Counted from the first letter of the stretch, positions 1 to 7,626 are shown. The stretch: DNA of 21,119 bases from CAYONM01 sp964405325 (GCA_964405325.1 CAYONM010000038.1:1-21119); one strand, 5' to 3'. Numbers and translations are program-made. The notes: generated from the letters alone by a model not told the origin.

Positions 1-57
1 CTCCGAACCTCCCCGGCTTCGCGCCGCTGCGCGGCTTGAACGGGCGCTGTGAGGGGC

Positions 58-304
58 GCGTCACGTTTGACGCGTCCCTCAGAGGGGGCGCTGCCCCCTC
101 GCGCCTCCGGCGCCACCGCCAGCCGGGCTCCGGTCCCACGCTCCTCCGTCGCGGTTCGCTCGCTGCGCGAGCGTTTTGGGCGGCGCTTCGCGCATTTTAC
201 GCCCAAAACCACCGCTCGGTCGGACGACTTCGCGCTTGGACGCGCTCGCTTGTTTCATCTCGAATTCGGCCCTCTTTCGACTTCTGAGGGAAGCGTCACG
301 TTTG
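58..304 (-). repeat. Modular GC-rich repeat unit (same family as 15419-15717, inverted)
   Basis: The unit is bounded by two copies of the 12-base string GCGTCACGTTTG (58-69 and 293-304). It contains the stem AGGGGGC / GCCCCCT with a 3-base loop (83-99), a further 9-base inverted repeat TTTTGGGCG / CGCCCAAAA (174-182, 200-208), and a CGAATTCGG block near 260. Reverse-complemented, its modules occur in the same order as in the two tandem units at 15.4-15.7 kb, but this copy is about 100 bases longer in the middle. No transposase is linked. It is probably a non-autonomous intergenic repeat. Confidence 0.7.
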
Positions 305-319
305 GGTTATGGGTAGAAT

Positions 320-349
320 AAATCGTCCTCCTTCTGGGGAGGGCGATTT
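320..349. terminator. Hairpin, probable intrinsic terminator of an upstream gene
   Basis: A 12-base-pair stem (320-331 with 338-349, one G-T pair) closes a 6-base loop. The T-rich base of the stem is followed on the plus strand by only a short TTTGTATT tract. On the minus strand the sequence reads ATTTATTC after the stem, so either direction is possible. It sits between the repeat unit and the rpsJ leader and could insulate the superoperon from upstream transcription. Confidence 0.5.
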
Positions 350-584
350 GTATTGGTGGTCGCCGTACGATTGACTTGATCATTGCTGCGGGCTTTTTCG
401 AGGAGATGCCGGTTCTTGTGAATCATCAGCGTTACGCCGTGGGGCTCGGCTCGTTCGGTTCAAATGCAGATCTTGGTGAGTTGGGCAAGGAAAGTTCTTG
501 CCATCGATTTCGGCGCCATATGTTTCTGCGCCCTGCTGACGTACAGGCGAGTCCCTTTGGGAGCCTGGACCTCTCGGCGACGGC

Positions 585-615
585 GTCACTGCCAGGTGTT
601 GGCCCCCTGTGTGAC
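585..615 (+). promoter_or_regulatory. Possible structured leader of the S10 operon mRNA
   Basis: An outer GTCAC/GTGAC pairing (585-589, 611-615) encloses CAGG/CCTG (593-596, 606-609). Weaker stems lie just upstream, such as GGCAAG/CTTGCC (484-489, 497-502). In E. coli the S10 leader binds L4 and attenuates the operon. Whether this leader does anything similar cannot be read from one sequence, and the individual stems are short. Confidence 0.25.
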
Positions 616-673
616 GTGGTTTGAGACTGGGCCATACCAGCTTCGGCTGCCTGGGATATCCCGGGAGGACGTG

Positions 674-988
674 ATGAACGAAAAGATTCGCATCAGGCTT
701 GAGGCCTATGACCATCGAGTGTTGGACAAGGCTGTCCAAGACATCGTGGATACCGCGAAGCGCACCGGTGCCCGGGTGGCTGGGCCAGTGCCTTTGCCGA
801 CCAGGATTGAGCGCTTCACGGTGTTGCGTTCGCCGCACATCGACAAGAAGAGCCGTGAGCAGTTCGAGATCCGTACGCATAAGCGTATGATCGAGATCTT
901 GGAGCCGACCGCCAAGACGAATGAGGTCTTCAGTCGGGTCGAGGTTCCGGCCGGTGTCGATATCACCATCAAGCAGACGGTGCGCTGA
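674..988 (+). CDS. rpsJ: 30S ribosomal protein S10
   Basis: This 104-residue protein is the S10 component of the small-subunit head; in other bacteria S10 also acts as the NusE antitermination factor. It begins MNEKIRIRLEAYDHRVLDKA and contains GPVPLPTRIERFTVLRSPH and the C-terminal block VEVPAGVDITIKQ, both highly typical of S10. The start is the ATG at 674, placed by a GGAGG at 664-668 five bases upstream; the frame stays open further upstream but has no S10 sequence there. It is the first gene of the superoperon, with rplC two bases after its stop. Confidence 0.97.
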   Translation: MNEKIRIRLEAYDHRVLDKAVQDIVDTAKRTGARVAGPVPLPTRIERFTVLRSPHIDKKSREQFEIRTHKRMIEILEPTAKTNEVFSRVEVPAGVDITIKQTVR

Positions 989-990
989 TT

Positions 991-1602
991 ATGGGCATTG
1001 CAGTCTATGGAACCAAGGTGGGCATGACCCGAGTGTATGACGGTGACGTCGTCACGCCGGTGACGGTGATCGAGGTCCAGTCCAATGATGTGGTTGAAGT
1101 CAAGACCGCCGACAAGCATGGCTATCAGGCGTTGAAGGTGGCGGTAGGCCCGGCCAAGAAGAAGGTCTGCAAGCCGCTGGCTGGTGAGTTCGCCAAGGCA
1201 GAGGTCAAGCCTCGCCGTTTCCTGCGCGAGGTCCCGGCGGTCGACGGCGTTGAGCTGGGTGGCCAGGTGACCATCGGTCTGCTTGATGAGTCCAAGTTGG
1301 TCGACGCCACGGCGATCACCAAGGGCCGTGGCTTCACCGGTGTCATGAAACGGTACAACTTTGCCGGTCACAAGGATTCGCATGGTGCTACCAAGAGCCA
1401 TCGTGGTCCGGGCTCGATCGGTTGCCGTATGGATCCGGGTAAGGTGTTCAAAAACAAGAAGATGGCCGGCCAGTACGGCGTGGAGCAGGTGACTGTACGG
1501 AATCTGCGGATCGTCAAGGTCGATGCCGATCGCAATCTGGTCCTGATCAAGGGCGCTGTTCCCGGACCCAATGGCGGTCTGGTCAACTTGCGGCAGGCCT
1601 GA
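991..1602 (+). CDS. rplC: 50S ribosomal protein L3
   Basis: A 203-residue early-assembly protein of the large subunit that binds 23S rRNA near the peptidyl-transferase centre. The start MGIAVYGTKVGMTRVYD, the loop RGFTGVMKRYNFAGHKDSHG and the block SHRGPGSIGCRMDPGKVFK are characteristic of bacterial L3, and the length is normal. There is no clear Shine-Dalgarno sequence. The ATG lies two bases after the rpsJ stop, so translational coupling is likely. The following gene is rplD, as in the standard S10 order. Confidence 0.97.
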   Translation: MGIAVYGTKVGMTRVYDGDVVTPVTVIEVQSNDVVEVKTADKHGYQALKVAVGPAKKKVCKPLAGEFAKAEVKPRRFLREVPAVDGVELGGQVTIGLLDESKLVDATAITKGRGFTGVMKRYNFAGHKDSHGATKSHRGPGSIGCRMDPGKVFKNKKMAGQYGVEQVTVRNLRIVKVDADRNLVLIKGAVPGPNGGLVNLRQA

Positions 1603-1622
1603 GCGAGGGAGCGAGAAAAACG

Positions 1623-2255
1623 ATGGTTGCTATTCAAATCGTTGATATGCAGGGCGCGAAGGTGCGCGAGGTCGAGGTTGATCTCGATCAGCTCGATTCC
1701 AGCGTGCGCCGCCCGCTCTTGAAAGAGGCGTTGATCGCCTATTTGGCCTCGCAGCGGCAGGGCTCGCATAGCACCAAGACCCGCGGTGAGGTCGCCGGTG
1801 GCAAGCATAAGCCCTATCGCCAGAAGGGCACCGGTCGCGCTCGCCAGGGCTCGATACGCGCGCCGCAGTTCGTCGGCGGTGGCCGCGCGCACGGTCCGCG
1901 GCCTCGCGATTACCATTATCGCTTGCCTCGGCAGCAGCGTCGCTTGGCGACCATGAGCTCCCTGCGCTATCGTGCTGAGCAGGGGCGTTTGGTCGCGGTT
2001 GAGGGGCTGGAGGCTATGGACAAGCCCCGTACCAAGGATGTGGTGGCTCTGCTGCAGGGCCTGGGCCTGGCTGGCAAGGGTGCCTTGCTGGTAAGTGAAT
2101 CGAATGTCAAGCCGTTGTATCTGAGTGCGCGCAACATCCAGAAGATTGATGTGCTCGAGCGGCGAAATCTCTGTGCTGGTCAGGTGTTGCGGCGCCCGAA
2201 TCTCATTCTCTCGGCACAGGCTCTGAGTCAGTTGATCGAGGAGGTGTCGGCGTGA
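1623..2255 (+). CDS. rplD: 50S ribosomal protein L4
   Basis: A 210-residue large-subunit protein that lines the nascent-peptide exit tunnel and, in E. coli, represses the S10 operon. The extended tunnel loop is recognisable around residues 52-95 (TKTRGEVAGGKHKPYRQKG, then GTGRARQGSIRAPQFVGGG). The C-terminal half carries the usual KGALLVSES and RNLCAGQVL segments. A GAGGGAG at about 1606-1612 precedes the ATG. The stop overlaps the GTG start of rplW. Confidence 0.96.
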   Translation: MVAIQIVDMQGAKVREVEVDLDQLDSSVRRPLLKEALIAYLASQRQGSHSTKTRGEVAGGKHKPYRQKGTGRARQGSIRAPQFVGGGRAHGPRPRDYHYRLPRQQRRLATMSSLRYRAEQGRLVAVEGLEAMDKPRTKDVVALLQGLGLAGKGALLVSESNVKPLYLSARNIQKIDVLERRNLCAGQVLRRPNLILSAQALSQLIEEVSA

Positions 2256-2530
2256 ATCCTTACGATATCGTCAGGCGGCCCCGAATTACAGAGAAGTCTG
2301 TCTATCAGCAGAATGTGCTGGGCATCTATACCTTCGACGTGTTGCCGCGGGCCAATCGTTCTGAGATCAAGAGTGCCATCGAGCGCTTGTTCGATGTCCA
2401 GGTGGTCAGTGTCAAGACCATGAATTGCGCCGGTCGCCGGCGTCGGGTCGGTCGCTCAGTCGGCTACGGCCCTGCCTGGAAGAAGGCGTTGGTGAAGCTG
2501 GCTGATGGCCAGCAGATCGAAGGAGTCTAA
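2252..2530 (+). CDS. rplW: 50S ribosomal protein L23
   Basis: A 92-residue protein at the tunnel exit, where trigger factor and SRP dock in other bacteria. It shows the family pattern YDIVRRPRITEKS at the start, YTFDVLPRANRSEIKSAIE, and a basic loop GRRRRVGRSVG. It starts with GTG at 2252, overlapping the TGA of rplD by four bases (GTGA), which implies translational coupling. The length is slightly below the usual 95-100 residues. Confidence 0.95.
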   Translation: MNPYDIVRRPRITEKSVYQQNVLGIYTFDVLPRANRSEIKSAIERLFDVQVVSVKTMNCAGRRRRVGRSVGYGPAWKKALVKLADGQQIEGV

Positions 2531-2533
2531 ACC

Positions 2534-3367
2534 ATGGCCTTGCGGAAGCTCAAGCCGACCAGCCCGGGTGTGCGCCATGCCACCGTGCCCGAGTTCGATG
2601 AGATTACCAAGACCAAGCCCGAGAAGAAGCTCTGCGAGTCTCTGCTTCGGACCGCTGGTCGAAATAATGCTGGTCGTATTACTGTTCGTCATCGTGGCGG
2701 TGGTCATAAGCGGCTGTACCGGAAGATTGATTTCAAGCGCAATAAGCTGGAGGTCCAGGGCGCCGTTGCTGCGATTGAATACGATCCGAATCGCAACTGT
2801 CGCATTGCCCTGGTGCATTATGTCGATGGTGAAAAGGCCTATGTGCTAGCTGCTCGCGGTATGGCAGTTGGTTCGACGGTGCTGTCGTCCGATGTCAAGG
2901 TTGAGCCGAAGGTCGGCAATGCCATGCAATTGCAGCACATCCCACAGGGCATGGAAGTGCATAATGTGGAGATGCAGCCTGGCCGTGGCGGCCAGATCGC
3001 ACGTGCTGCTGGCGCGTTTGTCCGCTTGATGGCGGTGGATGGTGAATATGCCATTCTCTTGCTGCCGTCCGGTGAGTTGCGACGTATTCATAAGCGCTGT
3101 CGCGCGACTATCGGTCAGGTTGGCAATTCCGAGTTCATCCTGCGTAGCTATGGCAAGGCAGGCCGGAGGCGTTGGCTGGGGCGTCGGCCGCATGTTCGCG
3201 GTAATGCCATGAACCCAGTTGCACACCCCTTGGGTGGTGGTGAGGGACACTCCAACGGTGGTCGTCAGCACTGTTCGCCAACTGGCGTTCTTGCCAAGGG
3301 CTTCAAGACACGCAAGAAGAGCAAGCCGTCGAGCAAGTTCATCATCCGTCGACGCAAGGGTAGGTAA
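2534..3367 (+). CDS. rplB: 50S ribosomal protein L2
   Basis: This 277-residue protein is needed for subunit association and for building the peptidyl-transferase centre. It contains GRITVRHRGGGHKRLYRKID near the N-terminus, the RNA-binding core PGRGGQIARAAGAFV, and the C-terminal RGNAMNPVAHPLGGGEG. The most conserved family histidine region is kept (H231 here), although the usual HPHGGG is HPLGGG. An AGGAG at 2521-2525 lies eight bases before the ATG. rpsS follows after two bases. Confidence 0.97.
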   Translation: MALRKLKPTSPGVRHATVPEFDEITKTKPEKKLCESLLRTAGRNNAGRITVRHRGGGHKRLYRKIDFKRNKLEVQGAVAAIEYDPNRNCRIALVHYVDGEKAYVLAARGMAVGSTVLSSDVKVEPKVGNAMQLQHIPQGMEVHNVEMQPGRGGQIARAAGAFVRLMAVDGEYAILLLPSGELRRIHKRCRATIGQVGNSEFILRSYGKAGRRRWLGRRPHVRGNAMNPVAHPLGGGEGHSNGGRQHCSPTGVLAKGFKTRKKSKPSSKFIIRRRKGR

Positions 3368-3369
3368 GC

Positions 3370-3639
3370 ATGAGTAGAAGCAGTAAAAAGGGTCCGTACG
3401 TTGACCTGAAGCTCTTGGCCAAAGTCGAGGCGCAGAAGGAAGGCAGCAGGCGGGTTCCCATCAAGACATGGTCACGTGCTTGCACCATTGTGCCCGATTT
3501 CATCGGTCACACCTTTGCTGTCCATAATGGCAAGGGCTTCAATCAGGTGCTGATCACCGACAATATGGTCGGTCACAAGCTCGGCGAGTTCTCCATTACC
3601 CGCAACTATCGCGGCCATGGCGCCGACAAGAAGAAGTAG
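3370..3639 (+). CDS. rpsS: 30S ribosomal protein S19
   Basis: An 89-residue small-subunit head protein that forms a pair with S13 and contacts A-site tRNA and the B1 bridge. It opens MSRSSKKGPYVD and includes IKTWSRACTIVPDFIGHTF, VHNGKGF and the C-terminal GHKLGEFSITRNYRGH, all diagnostic of S19. The gene is tightly packed between rplB and rplV. Confidence 0.97.
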   Translation: MSRSSKKGPYVDLKLLAKVEAQKEGSRRVPIKTWSRACTIVPDFIGHTFAVHNGKGFNQVLITDNMVGHKLGEFSITRNYRGHGADKKK

Positions 3640-3652
3640 GACGGAGGGCGAG

Positions 3653-3979
3653 ATGCAGTTTCGTGCAGTTCAACGCAATGCTCGCATCAGTCCGCGCAAG
3701 GCACGGCTTTCCGCCGATCTGGTGCGTGGTCGTCGAGTCGAGGATGCAATCAATATTCTCAGCTTCGATAAGCGCCGTGGCTCGTTTCTGCTGCGGAAGG
3801 TACTTGAAGGTGCCGTCGCCAATGCTGGCGAGCGCTCTGGTGCCGATCCGATGGATCTGCGGGTGTCTGCCTGCTTCGTCGACGAGGGCTTGACCATCAA
3901 GCGCTTCAAGGCGAGTGCTCGTGGCCGCGCTTGGCCGATTCGTCGTCGCTGTTCGCATATCACGGTGGTCGTGGAGTAG
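3653..3979 (+). CDS. rplV: 50S ribosomal protein L22
   Basis: A 108-residue protein whose beta-hairpin reaches into the exit tunnel. The N-terminal RNARISPRKARLSADLVRG and the C-terminal hairpin FKASARGRAWPIRRRCSHIT are typical. The start is the ATG at 3653, with GGAGG at 3643-3647; an in-frame upstream candidate at 3617 lies inside rpsS and has no ribosome-binding site. A cysteine (RRRCSHIT) stands in the hairpin region, where many homologues have threonine or serine. Confidence 0.95.
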   Translation: MQFRAVQRNARISPRKARLSADLVRGRRVEDAINILSFDKRRGSFLLRKVLEGAVANAGERSGADPMDLRVSACFVDEGLTIKRFKASARGRAWPIRRRCSHITVVVE

Positions 3980-3988
3980 GGCTTTCAC

Positions 3989-4636
3989 ATGGGACAGAAG
4001 ATTCATCCACTCGGATTTCGCATCGGTATCACCGAGCCGCATCGTAGCACCTGGTTCGCACGTGGTGCGAAGTACGGTGACATGGTTGCTGAGGACCAGA
4101 AAATCCGCGCTTATCTTAAGGGGCGTTTCCGCTCCGCTGCGATCGAGAAGATTCTGATCGAACGCAAGGCTGAGCGCCTCACCGTGACCCTACATAGTGG
4201 TCGGCCGGGTGTGGTTATCGGTAAGCGTGGTTCCGAGATCGATTACGTCACCAAGACGCTTGAGAAGATGACCGGCTCCAAGATCAAGATCAATATCATC
4301 GAGATTCGGCGACCTGACCTATCGGCCCAGCTGGTTGCCGAGAATGTGGCCGAGCAGCTGGAGCGTCGCGGTAGCTTCCGTCGCGCCATGAAGCGCGCGG
4401 TCGAGAATACCATGCGTGAGGGTGCGCTGGGTTGCACGGTTCGTATCTCCGGACGTCTGGGCGGTGCTGAGATTGCCCGTTCCGAAAAAGAGACACGTGG
4501 CTCGGTGCCTATGCAGCAGTTGCATACTCATATCGATTACGGTTATGCGATCGCTTATACGACCTATGGGGTCATCGGTGTGCGCACCTGGATCAACCAT
4601 GGTCGCTACAGTGATCAGAGCCAGGAGGCCAACTGA
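3989..4636 (+). CDS. rpsC: 30S ribosomal protein S3
   Basis: A 215-residue protein at the mRNA entry site, where S3 contributes to helicase activity. It starts MGQKIHPLGFRIGI. A type-2 KH domain with the GKRG loop is at residues 78-81 (RPGVVIGKRGSEI). The C-terminal domain includes GCTVRISGRLGGAEIARSE and GVIGVRTWINHG. It ends soon after that motif, so it lacks the longer tail of some S3 proteins. Its TGA overlaps the rplP ATG by one base (TGATG). Confidence 0.96.
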   Translation: MGQKIHPLGFRIGITEPHRSTWFARGAKYGDMVAEDQKIRAYLKGRFRSAAIEKILIERKAERLTVTLHSGRPGVVIGKRGSEIDYVTKTLEKMTGSKIKINIIEIRRPDLSAQLVAENVAEQLERRGSFRRAMKRAVENTMREGALGCTVRISGRLGGAEIARSEKETRGSVPMQQLHTHIDYGYAIAYTTYGVIGVRTWINHGRYSDQSQEAN

Positions 4637-5061
4637 TGCCATTGCTGCCGAATCGCGTAAAATTCCGCAAGCAACATACTCGCGGTTTCAATCCCGGTCA
4701 CATCGCCTGTAATGGCACTAAGGTCAGCTTCGGCGACTTCGGTATCCAGGCGTTGGAGGGTGGTGAGATCACTTCGCGTCAAATCGAATCGGCGCGTGTA
4801 ACAGCCAATCACTATCTTGGCCGTATTGGTAAGATGTGGATCCGCATTTTTCCGCATACCCCGGTTACTGGTCGTCCCGCCGAGACCCGCATGGGTAAGG
4901 GTAAGGGCGAAGTCAAATACTGGAGCGCGAAGGTTCGTCCGGGAACCGTCCTGTTTGAGTTGTCTGGTGTGCCTGAAGACATGGCACGTGAGGCCTTGCG
5001 TCGTCAGGCCCATAAGCTGCCGATCCGTTGTCGCATGGTGAAGCGGGAGGGATTGACATGA
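4636..5061 (+). CDS. rplP: 50S ribosomal protein L16
   Basis: A 141-residue protein that contacts the A-site tRNA elbow. Family signatures are MPLLPNRVKFRKQHTRG, WIRIFPHTPVTGRPAETRMG, GKGKGEVKYWSAKVRPG and LRRQAHKLPIRCR. The start codon shares a base with the rpsC stop, and the stop overlaps the rpmC start (ATGA), so it is coupled on both sides. Confidence 0.97.
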   Translation: MPLLPNRVKFRKQHTRGFNPGHIACNGTKVSFGDFGIQALEGGEITSRQIESARVTANHYLGRIGKMWIRIFPHTPVTGRPAETRMGKGKGEVKYWSAKVRPGTVLFELSGVPEDMAREALRRQAHKLPIRCRMVKREGLT

Positions 5062-5267
5062 AACAGACCGTTGTTGAGGAACTGCGCGCACTGAGTGTGG
5101 ACGAGTTGCAGACGCGGGTCGATCAGGCTCGTAGGGAATTGCTGCAGGGCCGTATTGTGCAGGTGACCGAGGGGACTCGGCGCGGGGCGGCGGCAAGCAA
5201 TACTCGTCGCAACATCGCACGCATGTTGACCATCATCAATGAGAAGAAGGCCGAGGCGCAGGCATGA
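5058..5267 (+). CDS. rpmC: 50S ribosomal protein L29
   Basis: A 69-residue two-helix protein near the tunnel exit next to L23. The pattern MKQTVVEELRALSVDELQ, then ARRELLQGRIVQVT and NTRRNIARMLTIINEKK, fits L29. The start is set at the ATG at 5058, which follows GGAGG at 5046-5050 and overlaps the rplP stop by four bases. An earlier in-frame ATG at 5028 lies within rplP and is not preferred. Confidence 0.94.
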   Translation: MKQTVVEELRALSVDELQTRVDQARRELLQGRIVQVTEGTRRGAAASNTRRNIARMLTIINEKKAEAQA

Positions 5268-5536
5268 GCGAGCAGAACACGTCAACCCGAGGCAATCGTA
5301 AGCGCGTGATCGGCATGGTGGTGTCCGATCGCATGGATAAAACTCGGGTGGTTTCGGTGACACAGCAATACAAGCACCCGCTGTACGGTAAGTTCGTCAA
5401 GCGGACCACCAAGTATCACATGCACGATGCCAGCAACGACAGCAAGGCAGGTGATAAAGTGCTGATCGTTGAGGCTCGGCCGTTGTCCAAAACCAAGCGC
5501 TGGCGTTTGATGAAGGTTCTCGAACGGGCGGTCTGA
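5264..5536 (+). CDS. rpsQ: 30S ribosomal protein S17
   Basis: A 90-residue OB-fold protein that binds 16S rRNA early in 30S assembly. The segments RKRVIGMVVSDRMDKTRVV, KHPLYGKFVKRTTKYHMHD and ARPLSKTKRWRLMKVLERA are the family hallmark. The ATG overlaps the rpmC stop (ATGA). The stop codon lies inside a small hairpin (5521-5546). Confidence 0.96.
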   Translation: MSEQNTSTRGNRKRVIGMVVSDRMDKTRVVSVTQQYKHPLYGKFVKRTTKYHMHDASNDSKAGDKVLIVEARPLSKTKRWRLMKVLERAV

Positions 5537-5546
5537 AGCCTGTTCG
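5521..5546 (+). promoter_or_regulatory. Hairpin over the rpsQ stop codon
   Basis: A nine-base-pair stem (5521-5529 with 5538-5546, one G-T pair) has an eight-base loop holding the rpsQ TGA. It is not followed by a T-run, so it is unlikely to be a full terminator. It lies at the S10/spc junction before rplN, where many bacteria have a separate operon boundary, and may be an RNA-processing or stability element. Confidence 0.3.
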
Positions 5547-5570
5547 ACACGCTAAAAGGGAAGATGATCC

Positions 5571-5939
5571 ATGATTCAGATGCAGACCTATCTCGATGTC
5601 GCCGATAACACGGGTGCCAGACAGGCAATGTGTGTCAAGGTGCTCGGTGGTTCCAAACGGCGATATGCTTCGGTGGGTGACATCATCATTGTCAGCATCA
5701 AGAAGTCGCTGCCGAACAGCGGCGTCAAGCAGAAGACTGTGTGTAAGGCCGTGATTGTACGCACTGCTTCGCCGATTCGTCGCGAAGACGGCAGTTACGT
5801 GAAGTTCGATAGCAATGCAGTCGTTCTGATCGACAAGGACGGCAATCCCCGTGGTACCCGTATCTTCGGCCCCGTTGCCCGTGAGTTGCGCGCCAAGAAC
5901 TACATGAAGATCGTGTCCCTCGCTCCAGAAGTGGTGTGA
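5571..5939 (+). CDS. rplN: 50S ribosomal protein L14
   Basis: A 122-residue protein at the subunit interface (bridge B5/B8), also the docking site of the silencing factor RsfS in other bacteria. MIQMQTYLDVADNTGARQAMC, VGDIIIVSIKKSLPN, RREDGSYVKFDSNAVV and RGTRIFGPVARELR are diagnostic. The gene follows a 34-base gap, which matches the conventional start of the spc operon, but I see no obvious promoter in so short a space. Confidence 0.97.
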   Translation: MIQMQTYLDVADNTGARQAMCVKVLGGSKRRYASVGDIIIVSIKKSLPNSGVKQKTVCKAVIVRTASPIRREDGSYVKFDSNAVVLIDKDGNPRGTRIFGPVARELRAKNYMKIVSLAPEVV

Positions 5940-5958
5940 TGGACAGGTGGTGAAGAAC

Positions 5959-6303
5959 ATGCAACAGCAAATGAATTCCAAGTGTCACATCCGTACTGGT
6001 GACGACGTCGTGGTGTTGACGGGCAAGTCCCGCGGCAAGACCGGTCGAGTCGTACGGGTTTGGCCCAGCAAGCAGCGCGCCTTGATCGAGGGTGATGCCG
6101 CCATTTACGATACCAAGCATGTGCGGGCCAATCCGCAGGCGGGTATTGAAGGCGGTCGTCAGCAGCGTCTGCGCCCCATTCACATTAGTAATCTCGCTCT
6201 GCTCGATCCGACGACCGGCAAGCCTTGTCGGGTCCGTCGCGAGCGGGACGGCAAGAAGGTCGTGCGTGTTTCCAAGCAGAGCGGCCATCGGTTCGAGGCC
6301 TAA
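5959..6303 (+). CDS. rplX: 50S ribosomal protein L24
   Basis: A roughly 114-residue early-assembly protein with a KOW motif: IRTGDDVVVLTGKSRGKTGR near the N-terminus, followed by the typical GIEGGRQQRLRPIHISNLAL segment. The start is uncertain: GTG at 5947, ATG at 5959 and ATG at 5971 are all in frame and none has a strong ribosome-binding site. I chose 5959 as a compromise, since residues before about 5970 match nothing conserved. Confidence 0.92.
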   Translation: MQQQMNSKCHIRTGDDVVVLTGKSRGKTGRVVRVWPSKQRALIEGDAAIYDTKHVRANPQAGIEGGRQQRLRPIHISNLALLDPTTGKPCRVRRERDGKKVVRVSKQSGHRFEA

Positions 6304-6307
6304 TATC

Positions 6308-6859
6308 ATGACTGAGATCCAACAGACGACTAAAGAGCATTTCGACAGCCTGATCGGTGATTTGTGTCAGCAGTGGGGGGTGAAGAATCGCCTGGCTGCT
6401 CCTAAAATTACCAAAGTCTGTCTCAATATGGGTGTCGGCCGCGCTATTCAGGACGGACAAATCCTGAACACCGTGTCAGAACATCTCAGTCTCTTGGCTG
6501 GCCAGCGGGCTTGCATCACTAAGGCTCGCAAGAGCGTGGCGCAGTTTCGTAGCCGTCAGGGAATGAAGATCGGTTGCCGAGTGACTTTGCGTGGGGGGCG
6601 TATGTGGTGCTTCCTGGACAAGTTGATCCATGTTGCCATTCCCCGCATTCGCGACTTTCGCGGTATCAGCCCCAAGGGATTCGATAAGCAGGGCAATTAC
6701 AATATGGGTCTGACCGAGCAGGCCATCTTCCCAGAGGTGGTGTTGGATCGTCTGGATAATAACCAGGGTCTGAATGTCACCATCTGTGTCGCCAATTCCG
6801 ATGGCAAGAAGAGCCTGGATCTGCTGGGTGGGCTCGGCATGCCCTTCCGCGAGCGCTAA
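6308..6859 (+). CDS. rplE: 50S ribosomal protein L5
   Basis: A 183-residue protein of the 5S rRNA complex that contacts P-site tRNA. The family motifs KITKVCLNMGVGRAIQD, GQRACITKARKSVAQFRSRQ, GCRVTLRGGRMWCFLDKL and IPRIRDFRGISPKGFD are all present. The ATG at 6308 follows the rplX stop by four bases. It has more cysteines than usual (in CLNMG, ACITKA, GCRVT, WCFLD and TICVAN). Confidence 0.96.
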   Translation: MTEIQQTTKEHFDSLIGDLCQQWGVKNRLAAPKITKVCLNMGVGRAIQDGQILNTVSEHLSLLAGQRACITKARKSVAQFRSRQGMKIGCRVTLRGGRMWCFLDKLIHVAIPRIRDFRGISPKGFDKQGNYNMGLTEQAIFPEVVLDRLDNNQGLNVTICVANSDGKKSLDLLGGLGMPFRER

Positions 6860-6877
6860 GAACAAGGATCAACGAGA

Positions 6878-7183
6878 ATGGCCAAGCGTAGCAAAATCGC
6901 CCGTAATGAGCAGCGCCGCAAGTTGGTGGAGAAGTTCGCTTCCCGTCGTGCCGAATTGCGTCAACGCTCTGTCGATCTGAACCTGAGTCTGGAGGAACGC
7001 ATGGAGGCTCGTGCCGAGCTGGCCCTCTTGCCGCGCAATAGTGCCGGTGTTCGGGTTCGTGGTCGTTGCAAGGTTACTGGACGTCCGCGCGGCTATATTG
7101 GTCGCCTGGGTATCAGTCGTGTGCTGGTTCGTGACATGGCGCACAACGGTCTGTTGCCGGGTCTCAAGAAGGCCAGTTGGTAA
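6878..7183 (+). CDS. rpsN: 30S ribosomal protein S14 (long, zinc-free form)
   Basis: A 101-residue S14 of the long form. It lacks the paired CxxC motifs of the zinc-binding short form; the single cysteine is in RGRCKVTGRPRGY. The C-terminus GISRVLVRDMAHNGLLPGLKKASW is the standard ending of S14. It belongs to the small-subunit head. The L36 in this operon (11230-11343) keeps its zinc ligands, so the cluster mixes a zinc-free S14 with a zinc-type L36. Confidence 0.96.
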   Translation: MAKRSKIARNEQRRKLVEKFASRRAELRQRSVDLNLSLEERMEARAELALLPRNSAGVRVRGRCKVTGRPRGYIGRLGISRVLVRDMAHNGLLPGLKKASW

Positions 7184-7199
7184 GAAAAGAGAATTCACA

Positions 7200-7601
7200 A
7201 TGAGCTGCACCGATCCCATCGCCGATGCCCTGACTGTCATTCGTAATGGTTTGAATGCTGGCAAGCAAACGGTCTCCTTTCCGCACTCCCGTATCAAGGA
7301 AGCGCTCTGCCAGGTTTTGGTGGATGAGGGCTACCTGATACGCTGCGATGTCATGGAAACCAAGCCTGCCGGAACCATTTCAGTCGGTCTGAAGTACGCC
7401 GAAAGCGGCGATCCCGTCATGCGCACGATCCAACGGATCTCCAAGCCGGGTTGCCGTCGTTACATGGCTTCTGAGGAGTTGAAGGCTCCGGTCATTAACG
7501 GTTTTGGTATTCGTGTGGTGAGTACCTCGCGCGGGGTGCTCTCGGATCGAGTCTGCCGGGCCCAGAAGATCGGCGGCGAAGTCCTGTGCGAGATCCGCTG
7601 A
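7200..7601 (+). CDS. rpsH: 30S ribosomal protein S8
   Basis: A 133-residue protein that binds 16S rRNA helix 21; in E. coli it represses the spc operon. DPIADALTVIRNGLNAGKQ, FPHSRIKEALCQVLVDEGY and the C-terminal GFGIRVVSTSRGVLSDRVC are typical, with GGEVLCEIR in place of the more common GGEVLCYVW ending. The start is the ATG at 7200; the upstream in-frame extension lies in rpsN. Confidence 0.96.
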   Translation: MSCTDPIADALTVIRNGLNAGKQTVSFPHSRIKEALCQVLVDEGYLIRCDVMETKPAGTISVGLKYAESGDPVMRTIQRISKPGCRRYMASEELKAPVINGFGIRVVSTSRGVLSDRVCRAQKIGGEVLCEIR

Positions 7602-7626
7602 AGAATGTGCATGAGAGGTTGCTAAA

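Larger units (their letters stand above)
1..673. other. Gene-free region upstream of rpsJ
   Basis: No convincing protein gene is visible here. The first 304 bases are GC-rich modular repeat sequence with several short palindromes. A hairpin follows at 320-349. The remaining 320 or so bases precede rpsJ and probably hold the promoter and untranslated leader of the superoperon. I could not find a clear sigma-70 promoter pair. The genes often seen upstream of rpsJ (tuf, fusA, rpsG, rpsL) are not in the window. Open frames present here have no recognisable domains; one of them is simply an upstream in-frame extension of rpsJ. Confidence 0.7.

Noticed and set aside
464..673. In-frame extension upstream of rpsJ that would add about 70 residues
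   Set aside because: The added residues show no S10 or other family pattern, and the ATG at 674 has a well-placed GGAGG and gives the standard S10 start.
380..880. Long minus-strand open frame over the leader and rpsJ
   Set aside because: It is antisense to the clear rpsJ gene, has no recognisable domain and is typical of GC-rich antisense frames.
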